Shown: in pieces, positions 9,761 through 21,800 of the stretch
Layout: every line of letters starts with the position of its first letter
Numbering within the stretch: position 1 is the stretch's first letter
Translations under genes and position numbers: made by a program
Notes under the pieces: model-generated
Told to the model about the DNA's origin: nothing
Seen by the model: only the letters and a program-made list of their open reading frames with translations
Databases searched by the model: none
DNA from: Cyrtodaria siliqua
Taxonomy: Eukaryota; Mollusca; Bivalvia; Adapedonta; Hiatellidae
Reading direction: 5' to 3'
NCBI GenBank assembly: GCA_037043455.1
Contig: JAWPHD010010973.1
Coordinates: forward strand, 24,008 to 88,007
Length of the DNA: 64,000 nt

Positions 9761-11172
9761 TATAACCCAAATAGGGTAAATATAAAAATTATCTATATGA
9801 TTGCAAAGCCACAGCCAATCTTGAATGTTGAATGTATAATTTCTTCAATTTAACTTATACAAAATTGAATTTCTTGTTGTAAACCATTCACAAACAAGGC
9901 TTGCCTTCATAATAATTGTACATCATCCCAATACAGCATTGTCTTAAAACTTTTATAAGATTTCAATATTTAACATGAAAAACCTCGACTTTTGCTTCGT
10001 TAGGATTAATTTAAGCCTCAAGTTAAAATAATGCTTGGGCAGCCCCACTATTTATCATCCTTAATAGAAATACAAATTACCAGGCAACAAAGCATCATCT
10101 ACTTCCTTGTTCCTGAACAATGAAATGCCACTATATACATTCATTGGCAAGAAATTAAACAGTTCAATATATATTTCCAAATTCAGCACAATAGTGTTAT
10201 AGGCCTACTTTGATGACATTTACAATAGAAAACTAAATGTCCATAAACTCTTCGATCAAAAACGGCAGGAGCCCAATTGTATACAGGTCCGTGTGACATA
10301 TTCACTTTGGCTTTCATAGTACGAGTCTGGTCTGCAATTAACTTAGTTCATAATCCAGGTCTAAATGTTTGTTCCTGGCTAACATTTATACTAGCAAATT
10401 GTAAAACGGAGAGCTTAACATATGACCAACTACTGAATGTCTCTATGGTACGTCTCGCAACCGCATGTTCGATACCCAGTTATTCGACATAGGAACATTG
10501 TTGATTGGCCTTTCGACATCGTGATGGTGACAAACTGAAGTGCAAGGTATGGCGTAAAATAACCTATAACAGAGAGATCTAATTATAATTAAAACAGCAT
10601 CAGCCACCACTCTATATAAAAACAACAGCCACTGAATGAAAACATCATTGCACGCAAACAGAATAAATGTGTAAAGCTGACCGCTAGACGAAAAAATTTA
10701 GGACATTTATACTGTTATAGCAGCAGCAGACACAACAGTAAGTAGAAAAATATCTGTTATAAGCAAAACAAACTGTGACATATATCTATCAATTTGACAA
10801 AAGAAAAATAGCATAGACCTGCAACCAACACGCCGCCAGTTGTCAATAATAAGCACATGCAGTTGTATTATAACCTATTGTCAATACACTTCGACATAAA
10901 CACTAGGGCGGAGCTATCTAAGTCCTGGCGACATATTAATTACATGCTCATCGACATTCTCACACTCTTGGTGTAAAATAACATAACGGGTAGTATATAC
11001 CGTTTTCAGCCATTTCAGACTCCTGATGTAAAGTTAGTATATTCATTAACCAACATTCATGCATTTGCATACTCCAAGTGTAAAAAGGGACAATTTATAC
11101 CGGTTTGTTATAACTGCGACAACAAAAAGCGCACCACTTTGCACACACTAAGAATTTGGTTCACTTTAATTC

Positions 11173-11232
11173 ATTCCTGTTAGGCGCCATATAACCTTTC
11201 ATGTGTTGGTGCGCCTTAAAACCCAATTCAAT
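11173..11232 (+). repeat. 60-bp 5'-truncated SINE with 12-bp target duplication
   Basis: Consists only of the SINE tail (CCTGTTAGGCGCCATATAAC...CCAATTCAAT) flanked by perfect TCACTTTAATTC at 11161-11172 and 11233-11244. The same tail occurs at 43010-43050 (reversed) and 48190-48240. Confidence 0.85.
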
Positions 11233-12084
11233 TCACTTTAATTCTAGGCCAGTTGCCGACACCCACTGTAGAAAAAGCATATTTCTCTAAAGTTAATAGA
11301 AAGAATGTATGTTCTTTGTTGTTGTTATCTGTTGTTGTTGCTGTAGTTTTTAATTGAATTAAAAACCATAATAAAGTGTTTAAAAATGAGCCCTGTTCCC
11401 TTAGCGTTGAGACATCTGTTCATTTATCCACAAATTTGCGAAACCAGTTGGCTACTACACTCGCAGTCTGCGTCTTCGCCTTGCACATTCTGATCCTGGT
11501 TGACCTCCCATGATCACACGATTACTCAGTTTCCCACAAACTCTTGAGATACCACGACATAACGCTGTAAAGCGAGTGGCTTTACATAAATCTTGGGCTC
11601 TTAAGACTGTATTTTCGGCAAAACTGTTTACTGAAATAAATTGCTAAAAAGAAAAACACCTGACAAATTTATCTAAACAAAAACATGTTTGACCCTGAAA
11701 TTTAGCCCTGTGAAGGTAAAGCAAATACAGAAATTAAAGCACAATATAAAAAGAATATTTGCTCACTATGATATTGATTACAACTATAAAATATCTTATA
11801 ACTCAACAACTCAAAAGCTATGAAAATTGATTTGCAACCGTTTAAATGCAGATTTAATGTCCATTGTTCCCAGTAATGCCACGGGACCAATGTTACTTGG
11901 TCAAAAGTGCTAGAGTGCCGTTAGAACCATTATCTTCAGATCCACTCTATCTTGCATTTCTCTTGTCCCTCTCCCCCGAGCATACGGACTTTTCGATACT
12001 TTTTTTTTTTTGGCATGATCTGAAAACAGTGGCAAATGGTTTAATGATGCTACTCCAGTAAGACAGAATAAGGTTTATATATTT

Positions 12085-12190
12085 TGTTTTATTTTTCATT
12101 ATTTTTATTTTATTTTTTTATTGTTTATTGATTATATATATATATTAATATATATATATATATAGATATATTTATTTTTTTATATTTTTT
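12085..12190. repeat. AT-rich low-complexity/TA microsatellite
   Basis: Runs of (TA)n and T-rich sequence within the YR element body. No coding content. Confidence 0.7.
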
Positions 12191-12289
12191 TAAATAATAC
12201 CCGCCTATGAATCCTTAATACTGTTGTGAGCTTCAAGAAATTGACTAAATTTAATATGCAATAACAGAACATTATATATGTAGTTTTTG

Positions 12290-13150
12290 TTTTTTAGAAT
12301 AATGTTAGGCTATGTCCCAGAAATCGACATCAACACATTGCAATATTCTGACGCGATAGCCTTGCGCTTGCAATGCCACCCTATATAATGCCATACTTAT
12401 GTTAGGCTATTTCAGACAAATGGAAATAAACACCTCAAGTTCTTACTCAAATATTACACCTACCTCTCGTACATTATTTAAAGATAAGTGTTACTATAAT
12501 ATTTTTCTAGGACTGAAGCTAAGTTATATCGCCGCCTTGGCAAGGTCATCCACCATCCAGCATGTCCCGGCCGCTTTATCAACGATAAAACAAACACATT
12601 TAGTAGTTTACAAATGCATATACAACGTTATTTTATTTACTTTTTATTCTTATTATTATATTAGTCATCTAAATTAAATGTGCATATACGATAAGACCAA
12701 AACATCCTGGATGAATGATGTAAAAGAAATCGATGTGCCCATCGACACACACATTCAATAACACTTGATGCGTATTAACAATTGGTTTCGAGATAGCATT
12801 TAAATACCGTGATTTCCAATTTCCAGCTAACTTGGAAAGAATTATGTTAGGCTATGACCCAACCATTGACATCCACACTTTCCTTTAATACAACATTGTA
12901 ATATTGTGGACTTGTGTTCGATACAGAAATGACAAAATAATAGCTGGAATCAACTTTCATTTAAAAGCAATTGCACATACAGTGGCATACTTCTGTTAGG
13001 CTATGACAGAATAATCGAAATAAACACTTTCGTTTCGAAACTGTGTTATTATATACACTTAAATACCTGTCGGATATTATTTAAACATAATGTTACACAT
13101 ACGTATAATTTGATATGTCTAAATAAGTTCACAGCCTTGGCAAACCTGCA
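12290..13150. repeat. Duplicated block with ATGTTAGGCTATG motif
   Basis: The motif (A/C)TGTTAGGCTAT begins related segments at about 12301, 12399, 12845 and 12987. The segments after 12399 and 12987 share order (ATAAACAC, TATTTAAA, CCTTGGCAA), indicating an old duplication inside the YR element body. Non-coding. Confidence 0.5.
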
Positions 13151-13321
13151 CGACTCCAAATTCCAATCAATAACCAGAGTTGTCGTTCCTTTTGCATTGT
13201 CCGATTGAGAATTCCTAATCTGTCAACATCGTAGCACAATACGGCCATTGCGAACATAAGCAGGGTATACCGACATGTAACAAGCATTCAGCATTTATAT
13301 TTGATGCATATTATCAACAAG

Positions 13322-13499
13322 TAGTTTGGAGATAACAATTAAATACCGATTTTCAGAACACAAAAACAGATCGATACTTACAAAAATAGCGGTCACTGCA
13401 AGAGAGGTTATGCGTTAGAATTACACGTTCATAATAATCGCTGATTTCCACCCCCTGAAATAATTAGTATTTGTTCCCTAGTAAAACAAATCCCATTAT
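13322..13499 (-). repeat. Split direct repeat A1 of YR element copy 1
   Basis: Matches A2 (8696-8873) and ends with CCCATTAT before unrelated flank GTACTTATT. Confidence 0.85.
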
Positions 13500-13639
13500 G
13501 TACTTATTAAGTTTCACAGTTTTACATACAACTTTGTTTTCTAAAATGGTGATTGTATAAAGCGTCACTTCTGCAAATTGCAAGTGACTATACTAGTACA
13601 TTGTATTTAGAGAACTAAAAGAAAGATAAAAAATATCGG

Positions 13640-14290
13640 ACAGGGAAAGCAGCATTCAAGGACGACAGTCAACCACAAAACACAAAAACAAATACGCAAA
13701 CAGACAAACGAGAAGGTAAAAGTAATAAAAAATGCAAACAACATCAGAAACACAAAAGGGTTGACAATAGGGCTACCGCCTTGGAACGGTCAGTGGCAAC
13801 AAAGGCCACTGGGGGTTTAAATCGGTTCTAGGGTGCACCAAACCTCACACTTACCCTACTGCCATCCCATTAAAACAGGACAATGTAAATAATGAAATCC
13901 CCGCCATGATCTAATCTCTAACCAACAAGCAGCATCAATAGGCAATATAAGATAAACACAACCCGACGCGAGTATAAAACAAAATAATACTTCTGTTTAT
14001 TAATGGTCCCGTTTCATTGGGGTGACAATAGGGTAAGAGTGAGGTTTTGTGCACTCTAGAACCTGGTGTAAACCCCAGCGGCATTTCTTGCCACTGACCG
14101 TTCCAAGACGGCAGCCCTATTGTCAATCCTATGTTTGTGATTTTATATCTTGTCTTTTATTCATCTTTGTAGTTGTTGCTTGTTTCTATGCGTGTGTGTC
14201 GTTGGCTGTGGTCCTTGAATGTTACATTTCTTGTTTGACTCTTATATCTACTTGTGTAGTTATGTGTAGTGGCAGTAAATGAACCTACTT
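13640..14290. repeat. Inverted pair of an interspersed repeat
   Basis: The left copy (13640-13890) contains GTTGACAATAGGGCTACCGC, GGAACGGTCAGTGGC and GTGCACCAAACCTCACAC. The right copy (about 14020-14290) carries the reverse complement. Other copies lie at 43932-44112, 45505-45670, 46330-46500 (part) and 50450-50700. Short ORFs overlapping it (13935-14126, 14049-14282) are not supported. Confidence 0.65.
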
Positions 14291-15000
14291 AATTTTCGAT
14301 TCGGCGATTCCACTACTCCGGCGGATAAAAGGCTCAGGGTATTGTTTAACCACTCATAGGATATGTTGTCTGCTTTTTAATTTAGTCTTTTGGCTGTTAC
14401 TTGTGATACGCAGGCTTCATAACCGCTGCTCCCGACTAAATTCCTTTTTGTTTATTTCGCTCTTCGGGGCATACAATTTTATTAGATCCTGGGACCATAC
14501 GCCGCTGGATATAGGGGATGAAATAAAGATACAAATATTGCTATATCCACCGCCATATGCTTGCCATCTTCGGGATGGTTAAAATTCTGTACTGTTGATT
14601 TTTATGAATATTGAGTTCTGCTCAACCCGGGGCTAGAGGGCGGGAGCGGTAGCTAGCATATTTCACTACCGCTCATGAACAGTCTCAATCAAACCGAGAC
14701 TGCAATATTTCGTATGTGTCGTGCTCGGCCGTTTCCAAAGGTCCATTATCATATTCTTTTTCAGACACGTTCCAGTTGTTGGCGTGTAGACTGATTGTAC
14801 CACACTAATGGGTCACGATTAAAACAACGCCTAGAGTATATGGAAGGAGTTACTAATCTTTAAATAGCTGTGATAGCTGCTCATGGTCAACGTAACTGGC
14901 CAAATAACCATAACAACCATGGAAACAAGCCAATAACCCTCTAACCCAAGTAACTATTGACCTATTTCACGTATAAGTAAAACTCTGGGTAGACGCATGT
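14290..15000. other. Diverged interspersed repeat flank, no gene
   Basis: About 14755-14930 matches 50240-50410 (shared GTTGTTGGC.TGTAGACTGATTG and GCTCATGGTCAACGTAACTGG). With the RT fragment that follows in both places, this is likely one decayed LINE family with its flank. No intact gene. Confidence 0.45.
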
Positions 15001-15095
15001 TTAACTATTTATTCAACTGCTTATCTAGACACGGTATACTGACCTTTGCTCAATCAGGATTTATCCCAGGTGATTCTAGTATAATGTAACAGTAT
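14999..15095 (+). pseudogene. LINE reverse transcriptase fragment
   Basis: Translates to a short RT stretch ending in ILTFAQSGFIPGDSSI, which aligns with SGFIPGKSTITQ at about 50830-50860. This is the conserved RT region before the first catalytic Asp; the surrounding frame is broken. Confidence 0.65.
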
Positions 15096-15129
15096 ATTCT
15101 GTGTAATTAATATACTCGACATCAATGTC

Positions 15130-15680
15130 AAAATTGTGTATAATATGTTTTCCCAACATTTTAAAAACCTATAATATTTTGATTCTAAGATTCTGATGAT
15201 TTAGGCTGATTTTTTGGAATTTTCGTGTCAATTTGAATAAGAAAACAAGTTCCCTATACTCTTTTCCATTTCGTTTTTATTTTATTTTTGGACTTCTGAT
15301 ATATTTATATTTTTCAGACAATGTTTACGCAGCTGCGAACCCTGCGTACAGGTAGCTACGCCCCTGACTTATATCTCTTTGTATTCTTTTTTTCACTAAT
15401 GTCTTCCCTAGAGTAACTAGGTTTAGTGTGCTTGCCGAATTAAAGCGGTACACGTGTAGTACATTAATCAGCCAAATCCTCATAATCTATATGGTTTTCC
15501 CTTCTTGGCTAGGGTTGCCTTATGTATATCTGCTATGTTCACTACTTTCAATAGTGTTGTGAGATTATTGTATACATGATCACTTACTTCCGGAACCTAG
15601 TTATGGCCGAATAAACATATACATTCTATACATGGTGTTATCATTTATATCCAGCTTTAAACAAGTCAATATCTGTAAGT
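15130..15680. repeat. Interspersed repeat, paired with 53190-53640
   Basis: Shared segments include TTCTGATGATTTAGGCTGATTTTT and GGTAGCTA.GCCCCTGACTTAT. The repeat resumes after the MITE at 16323 (ATCCTGTAT.TCTACACA). Non-coding. Confidence 0.65.
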
Positions 15681-15683
15681 GTC

Positions 15684-16322
15684 GAATATGTCCGCAACGA
15701 GCGAAAATTTAGGGGGCGTCTCAAACAATATATTGTATATTTATATCGTATGCTTGAATCATGTTTTGTAACGTTTAATTTCTAAATAAATTTACAAGTA
15801 TGTACATATCACTTGTACATTAAACTTAATTATTAATTACATAATGATATTTTAATAAAATAATAAAAATCGCCTGTTCTATCATATTAAATTACTAAAC
15901 GTGTATAACATTTCTTGGAAATTTATCTATCAATTTAGTTTATCAGGGGCCTAAAGTATTATAAATTATAAACGTTTTGGTTTAGACATTTTCTTTTTTT
16001 CAATTCTATTTTTTTCGTTTCGTTCATTTTACCTTACCTTTATTAATATCAGTTTTTTTCTTTATCTTTATTTAAGTCTGTTTTCTTTACCAACATATTA
16101 ATTGTTAAAAATGGTTAATTCCAATTAATTTATTAAATCCGTATTTATTATAGAAATTACTTATATATGTCTATTTTATTTCATTTATTTTCCTTATCCA
16201 TGAAAGAAATTAGTAAAGCAAAATCTCTTCTCGACATTTACTGATCGATATCAAAAATAATTTCTATGAGACGCCCCCTAAATTTTCCGCGGACATATTC
16301 GCTTGATGCGGACATATTCGAC
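15684..16322. mobile_element. MITE-like element with GTCGAATATGTCCGC ends
   Basis: The left end (GTCGAATATGTCCGCAACGA...) and right end are inverted repeats of about 43 bp that include AATTTAGGGGGCGTCTCA. The right end has an extra GCGGACATATTCG-type duplication. The internal sequence is AT-rich and non-coding. It interrupts the interspersed repeat that is continuous at 53540-53620. The ORF starting at 16266 lies across its end and is spurious. Confidence 0.75.
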
Positions 16323-16424
16323 ATCCTAGATATCCTGTATCTCTACACACTAATCCTGGAGTTTAATTCTACAATTTCCGCATATTACGTAGCTTGCTTA
16401 CTTTCATTAATTACTGTGGAGTTC

Positions 16425-17150
16425 TTTTCGACTAACTTAACTCCTTTACTGCATTCAAGTTTATTCGTAAGTGGACTAGATCCCATCCTTTACCACTTAA
16501 CATGGCCGAGCTGCTAATTTGCTTGGATACACAGACTAAAGAACGCCACACTTGTTCTAGAATATAACCTGTGTAAATATTGAAATATCGATAGCCATCA
16601 CCCTGTGTAACATGTAACTCGTCATTTAAGGTCTAACGTTAAATTTTCTTCTTTTTTCTACAAGAGGTGTTCACGTTACAAGGTAATTTTTCATTTTGTA
16701 AGTGAATTGAATATCTTAACATTTTCCCCGAATTTTAATGTGTTGTCTAAAGAATCCTTTGATATAAAACATTATGCCATGAACTAGTATGTGATTCCTA
16801 ATTTTGCCGCATCCGTATTTTTGGAAAAGAGTAGAACAATATGTTTTTTTGCCAATATCTTGAATGATAAAAATATCGCAATATAATTTTAGAAAAATAC
16901 CTTCTTGTAAAGACATTTTTGAGTATGTAAGGCCTGTTTTTCCTGGCTGAAATGACTTTATTGACTTGTTTGTGAGAGCTAAGAACCACTTGCATGATGA
17001 TTTTATTTATCAACTTGGAATTTTTGAAAGTAAAAGTTGAATACATGAAAGAGGTGCCGAATGAATGCAGTTTGTTCGTTTGAACACATTCAGAATTTTA
17101 TTTTCTCATATGCCATATGACCACTATTTTTCTCAGCAGTTTTCTAGAGA
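16425..17150. other. No recognisable feature
   Basis: AT-rich intergenic DNA. Open stretches at 16716-17046 on the - strand lack recognisable motifs and look incidental. Confidence 0.35.
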
Positions 17151-17155
17151 GGAAG

Positions 17156-18115
17156 GTCATATCACTAAGAATATGTAAGTGAATCTTAGTTTGAACTTCA
17201 TTTTGAAAAATGGCAAACCAGAAAGCTTGGAAAATATTGTACTGGACTCAGGATTTGTTTTACTTCCGGTACACCTATAGCAAAAACTAGAAATGTGTCC
17301 ATGGCACACGGATAATCCCACTGAAAACACTGGGTTGGTTTTGACGCCAAATCGATATGCACATTTTGATGTCATAGGTAAGCATCCGGTACATTTTGAA
17401 AAGGAACGGAGGGAAACTGTGTGAGGAGATAGACACACAAGCTATTTTAACGTAAACATTGACGAACAGGGGCCATATCTCCGGCGGTAATACACGGTAT
17501 ATTTTGACGCCGAAACGATATGCACATCTTGATATCATAGGTAAGCATCCTGTAAAGTTTCGAAGCAATCGGTTGAAAAGTGGGGGAGTAAATCAGGCGC
17601 GTAGCGTGCCATACTCATTTACTCACGTGAGTAAACATTTCAAACGAAGGCTAAAGAAATAACTCGAAAAACTTGAAAAACTCGAAAAACGCAATAAAAA
17701 GGTGAGCCTATGGGGGTACATGCTGACCCTAAAATGCACGAGAAGTCACGTACGAGCGTTTATTTTTGTTAATTTCGCGGACCCCCACCAGCGGGAGGGG
17801 GACAACCTACCCCCGTGAGTAATTGAGATTTTGGTCACGCTACGCCCCTGTAAATAGAAACACAAGATATTTTCACGTACAATTTGACGGAAAAGGGGCC
17901 ATATCTCCGGTAATACTGGGTAGATTTTGACGCCGAAACGATATGCACATCTTGACATCCTGTAGGTAAGCATCCTGTAAAGTTTCAAAGCAATCGGTTG
18001 ACAAGTATGGGAGGAGATAGACACACAAACCTTTCGGGACGGACGGAAAGACGTACGTACGTTCGGAAAGACGGAAGGACGGACGGACATGGCTCCTCAA
18101 CAGTTGGTGGAGGGG
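17156..18115. repeat. Tandem interspersed repeat upstream of the intact P450 gene
   Basis: Three related segments (about 17300-17440, 17465-17600, 17885-18040) share GGGCCATATCTCCGG, TTTTGACGCCGAAACGATA and GGTAAGCATCCTGTAAAGTT, and AGATAGACACACAA. The array ends with a GACGGACGGA-type run at 18037-18090 and terminates just before the promoter block. Overlapping ORFs are by-products of the repeat. Confidence 0.6.
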
Positions 18116-18121
18116 GCATAA

Positions 18122-18496
18122 AACACCAAAACGTCAACGTTATACCGTACATACCGCGTTCTAGGTTAGACAGGGTGGTCCTAACACTACAAACACTTAT
18201 ACTGTAAAAGGGTTCAATCTCAAGTATAGTATGTTATAAAATAAAATGGAAAATGTCAATCATGTTGGACAAATAGTTCATTACTTACGCGGTATATATA
18301 TAAAAAAGTACAGGTATATTGTGTCTTTTGTACAGGTATATTATGTCTGACATCGTGTTGAGAGGTTTACGCAATAAATTTAACCCAGATTCAACCCTAG
18401 GTAGTCGGTGTTATACACACAGTAGATAACATTAGTATACACACTACATACTGAGGGTGAAGGGAACATTATTATTAGAGGAGAGACTCTGTCAGC
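18122..18496 (+). promoter_or_regulatory. P450 promoter and 5' UTR block (duplicated at 58772)
   Basis: About 375 bp closely matching 58772-59202 upstream of the third paralogue, while sequence further upstream is unrelated. A TATA-like tract TATATATATAAAAAA lies at 18293-18307, about 190 bp before the ATG. Two copies of GTACAGGTATATT(A/G)TGTCT lie at 18308-18350. Conservation between paralogues marks it as the likely core promoter; the transcription start is not determined. Confidence 0.6.
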
Positions 18497-18851
18497 ATGT
18501 TGTCTATTATCGGTGATATCAACTGGATAACCTTGATACTCGTGTTCATTGTTTGTTTGTCTGTTCATCGAATTTGGTTTTCGAAAAAAAATTGGATACC
18601 CCCACTTCCTCCGTCGCCAGGATTTCGACTACCTGTGCTTGGTCATCTGTTACGCATGGAGCCCGACTTCAGGAAACCACTTCGGAAGTTTCGCGAACAG
18701 TGTGGAGATGTTTACAGTCTTTATTTTGGTAAAAAGTTGGTTATTGTCCTCGGAGGATATGACACAATTAAGGAAGCATTTCATAAGAAAGGGGAATTGT
18801 TTGCCAACAGACCAGACAATAAGTTTTTGGAAAAGTTATCACGAGGAATGG
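18497..18851 (+). CDS. P450 gene exon 1
   Basis: Encodes residues 1-118 and the first base of codon 119: membrane anchor, hinge [16 protein letters not shown] and the A/B region up to the C-helix. Donor GG|GTAAGT. Start chosen at the first in-frame ATG, shared exactly with the paralogue at 59203. Confidence 0.93.
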
Positions 18852-21800
18852 GTAAGTAAAATGTTTATAAACACATTAGTTGTTGATGGAACCACGTATA
18901 TGTTCCTATTGCACAACACTGAGAAAATGACTCTATGTCTCTCTGTCATATGTTTAACACTTAATGCAAACCACAGGCACCCGGCACAGAGCTAGGATAG
19001 CAAAATATGGACTTGAGTGGTTAAAATATTAATTAAATGAGTTCTGTACCCCCAAAAAATGGTTATATATTTGTATATATATTTTATACTGAAAGGTATT
19101 GAACTCCAAAAATGGTCAAAACCACCAACAGTTCTATACTAATTGTTATTTCTCGGTACGTAAGATAGCCTGGGCAGCATAACCTGCTCATGTCACAAGT
19201 AGAATTATACATATAACCAATAAAACATAAACTGTCATTCAATCTCTCGTACTTCTTTCGTACCAGAGAATCAAATATGCCAACTTGAGCGGATTTGAGT
19301 TCAGTGACAAGAAGATGGCACGGCTCTTACTAGATATAATATATAGTTCTAACATGGTGGCATGCGTTAAAACGACTAAAACATTATGGGATAATTAACT
19401 CGAACGGATACCTGAAGCGCCGAAACTAAAAGTTGTCGTGGAAGCTGTGAATTTCGACAATTTCAAGAGAGAGTTTTGTTTTCATTACATTCAGCCATCT
19501 TGTTGTTGTTGTCATAGGCACACCCAGTTTTCACTAGTAGAACCAGATATATATGTATATACGAAACCATCACCATAACAAATGTTTGTCAATTCCGTGG
19601 TATTTTAAGTAAAAGCGTTAAACAACTTAGTAGAGAGCTACAACAATTCAAGAGCAACTGGCAGTTGAGGATAATATATAAAAATCTAAATATACACTGT
19701 ACAGTCTGATGGGATCAGGTCTACATGGAGAAAACGGTTAGATCCAGAGACAGATTTGTATTGGGATATATCACACAACACAGACATGTTATTAATTTAG
19801 GTCTGTGGATGAACTATGTACTCATTCTTCAGCGTATACATATTACGCTCCTACAGTCGCGCAATATTGTAACGCTGAAGAACTCGTGCATATATCACAA
19901 CACAAATCTAATAACCTATAAATATCGGTGAAGAAGATTCTAACCTTATATGACTTGCCAACCCCTGAAGAACTAATATCAGCACCAATCGAGAAATTAG
20001 CATGGAAAAGGCTTATAAATAAAGCAATTCACCAGAGATGGAAGGAAATAATTATTTCACAGTCTGAACTCTACTCTTCGCTGAATTTTTTCTTAAAACA
20101 CTAACATGCTCATCCCTCAATTGTACCGGTACATATAGACTTAGTTCGAGAGATATAAATCGTATACCGATAAAAGTGAAGTTACTCAATGGAACATACT
20201 TACTGCAGACAAACAGGGCCAAATTCAACCAAACCGAAGTCAATCCGGAGTGTCTACTCTGTCGCAAGTCTGATGAGAGTCTTCATCACTTCTTGCTCGA
20301 GTGCAATGAGCTAAACGATGTCAGAAAACCTATACTAACAGACTACATCCGTGTTAGATACTCTGCTACATATATATCTGTGTGCCGCAAATTATAGCTT
20401 GCTTCAGCTTCTAGTGGACTGCAGTGTGCTTTTGTGTGATTGTGAATAATACAGTCAGTACCCAACATCCGATCAGACCTTCGGATGTAAATTAACTCTG
20501 CTGTGTGTGTGTATTATTGAAGATGGGCTATGAAAGAGACTCAATACTGAACTTAGTTTATATTTATTGGAATAACAAGGCCATGGCTTCAGCATAATAT
20601 AACAAGAAACATAATGTGCATAACAAATGTGCAGTCACGATATTTATAACAATTTGAAAAATGGTCATAGCTCCGACCAAGTTTTGAAGTGAATGAAAAC
20701 TGTACTCAATGAACCCTGGGACCAGATGTTCACAAAGCCAGATATTTAAAATTTAGTTGCTTTCCTTCAAATGTTCTCGTAAAATAATTACTACACACTG
20801 CTGTGACCGCGACATACTGCCAACCCTGTGGAATATCCACCGCTGAAGCCACGACAATAGGATTAATATTCTTAGGACTTCACATCTGTATTAGGATACG
20901 CTGTGCCCAAACCGCCATTTCTCGAGTAATGTAACTGAAATGTATATAAAACTGGCAAAGCAAAACAGAACAATAATATGCATAGGTTATAAAATGAGGG
21001 TATGGGAGGGAGGGTATTTTTCATAAATGAACACGACACATGCTAAAGTTTGCAATTTACATCTGATACCGCCTGCAGAAAATGGCCGCATCTTTAGAGA
21101 CAGATAATTGGTGTAGCGTACGATTTACACACTCATTAATAAACCAAAAACAAATAAGCAGGATTGCGCAATTTGTTTATGAAAATTATTAATCCCACTT
21201 AAATAAAAGGATTTATGTCGATGAACGACAAATCCCATTATTGAAGATGGGCTATGAAAGAGACTCAATACTGAACTTAGTTTGTATTTATTGGAATAAC
21301 AAGGCCATGGCTTCAGCATAATATAACAAGAAACATAATGTGCATAACAAATGTGCAGTCACGATATTTATAACAATTTGAAAAATGGTCATAGCTCCGA
21401 CCAAGTTTTGAAGTGAATGAAAACTGTACTCAATGAACCCTGGGACCAGATGTTCACAAAGCCAGATATTTAAAATTTAGTTGCTTTCCTTCAAATGTTC
21501 TCGTAAAATAATTACTACACACTGCTGTGACCGCGACATACTGCCACATGCCACAAGTGGTGACAGAGGCACCACGAGAGGCACCGCCATTAAAATGGGG
21601 GAAGCAGAGCACAGCAGTAAAAGAACAAGTCAGTCCTCAAATGGAGGTATGGCTGACGCACTTCACAATCGAAGCGATTTGTCTCGCCAACAACAACATT
21701 CATCATATGACCCAAATATGGTCGACAACATTCAACAAATGACCCTAATATAGTCAATGACCCAAATATGGTCATTTATAACATTAACAGTCACCCAAAA

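Larger units (their letters stand above)
7894..13499 (-). mobile_element. YR-type (Ngaro-like) retroelement with split direct repeats, copy 1
   Basis: On the + strand the order is B2 (7894-8270), spacer, A2 (8696-8873), B1 (8869-9246), body, A1 (13322-13499). On the - strand this reads A1-body-B1-A2-B2, the split direct repeat layout of Ngaro-type tyrosine-recombinase retrotransposons. ATTAT occurs at the left edge (7894-7898), the A2/B1 junction (8869-8873) and the right edge (13495-13499). A1 and A2 are 178 bp and differ only slightly. The body shares ordered blocks with the copy at 20513 but has no convincing RT, RNase H or recombinase ORF, so it is probably non-autonomous. A short SINE is nested at 11173. 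Confidence 0.75.

Noticed and set aside
16266..16517. 83-residue + strand ORF
   Set aside because: Starts in the MITE terminal repeat and runs into an interspersed repeat; no motif.
17157..18100. Several overlapping ORFs of 60-114 residues
   Set aside because: All fall in a tandem interspersed repeat and share repeated peptides in different frames.
18549..18995. 148-residue open frame overlapping P450 exon 1, repeated at 59255-59545
   Set aside because: Frame-shifted shadow of the real exon; the P450 frame has the conserved hinge and correct donor.
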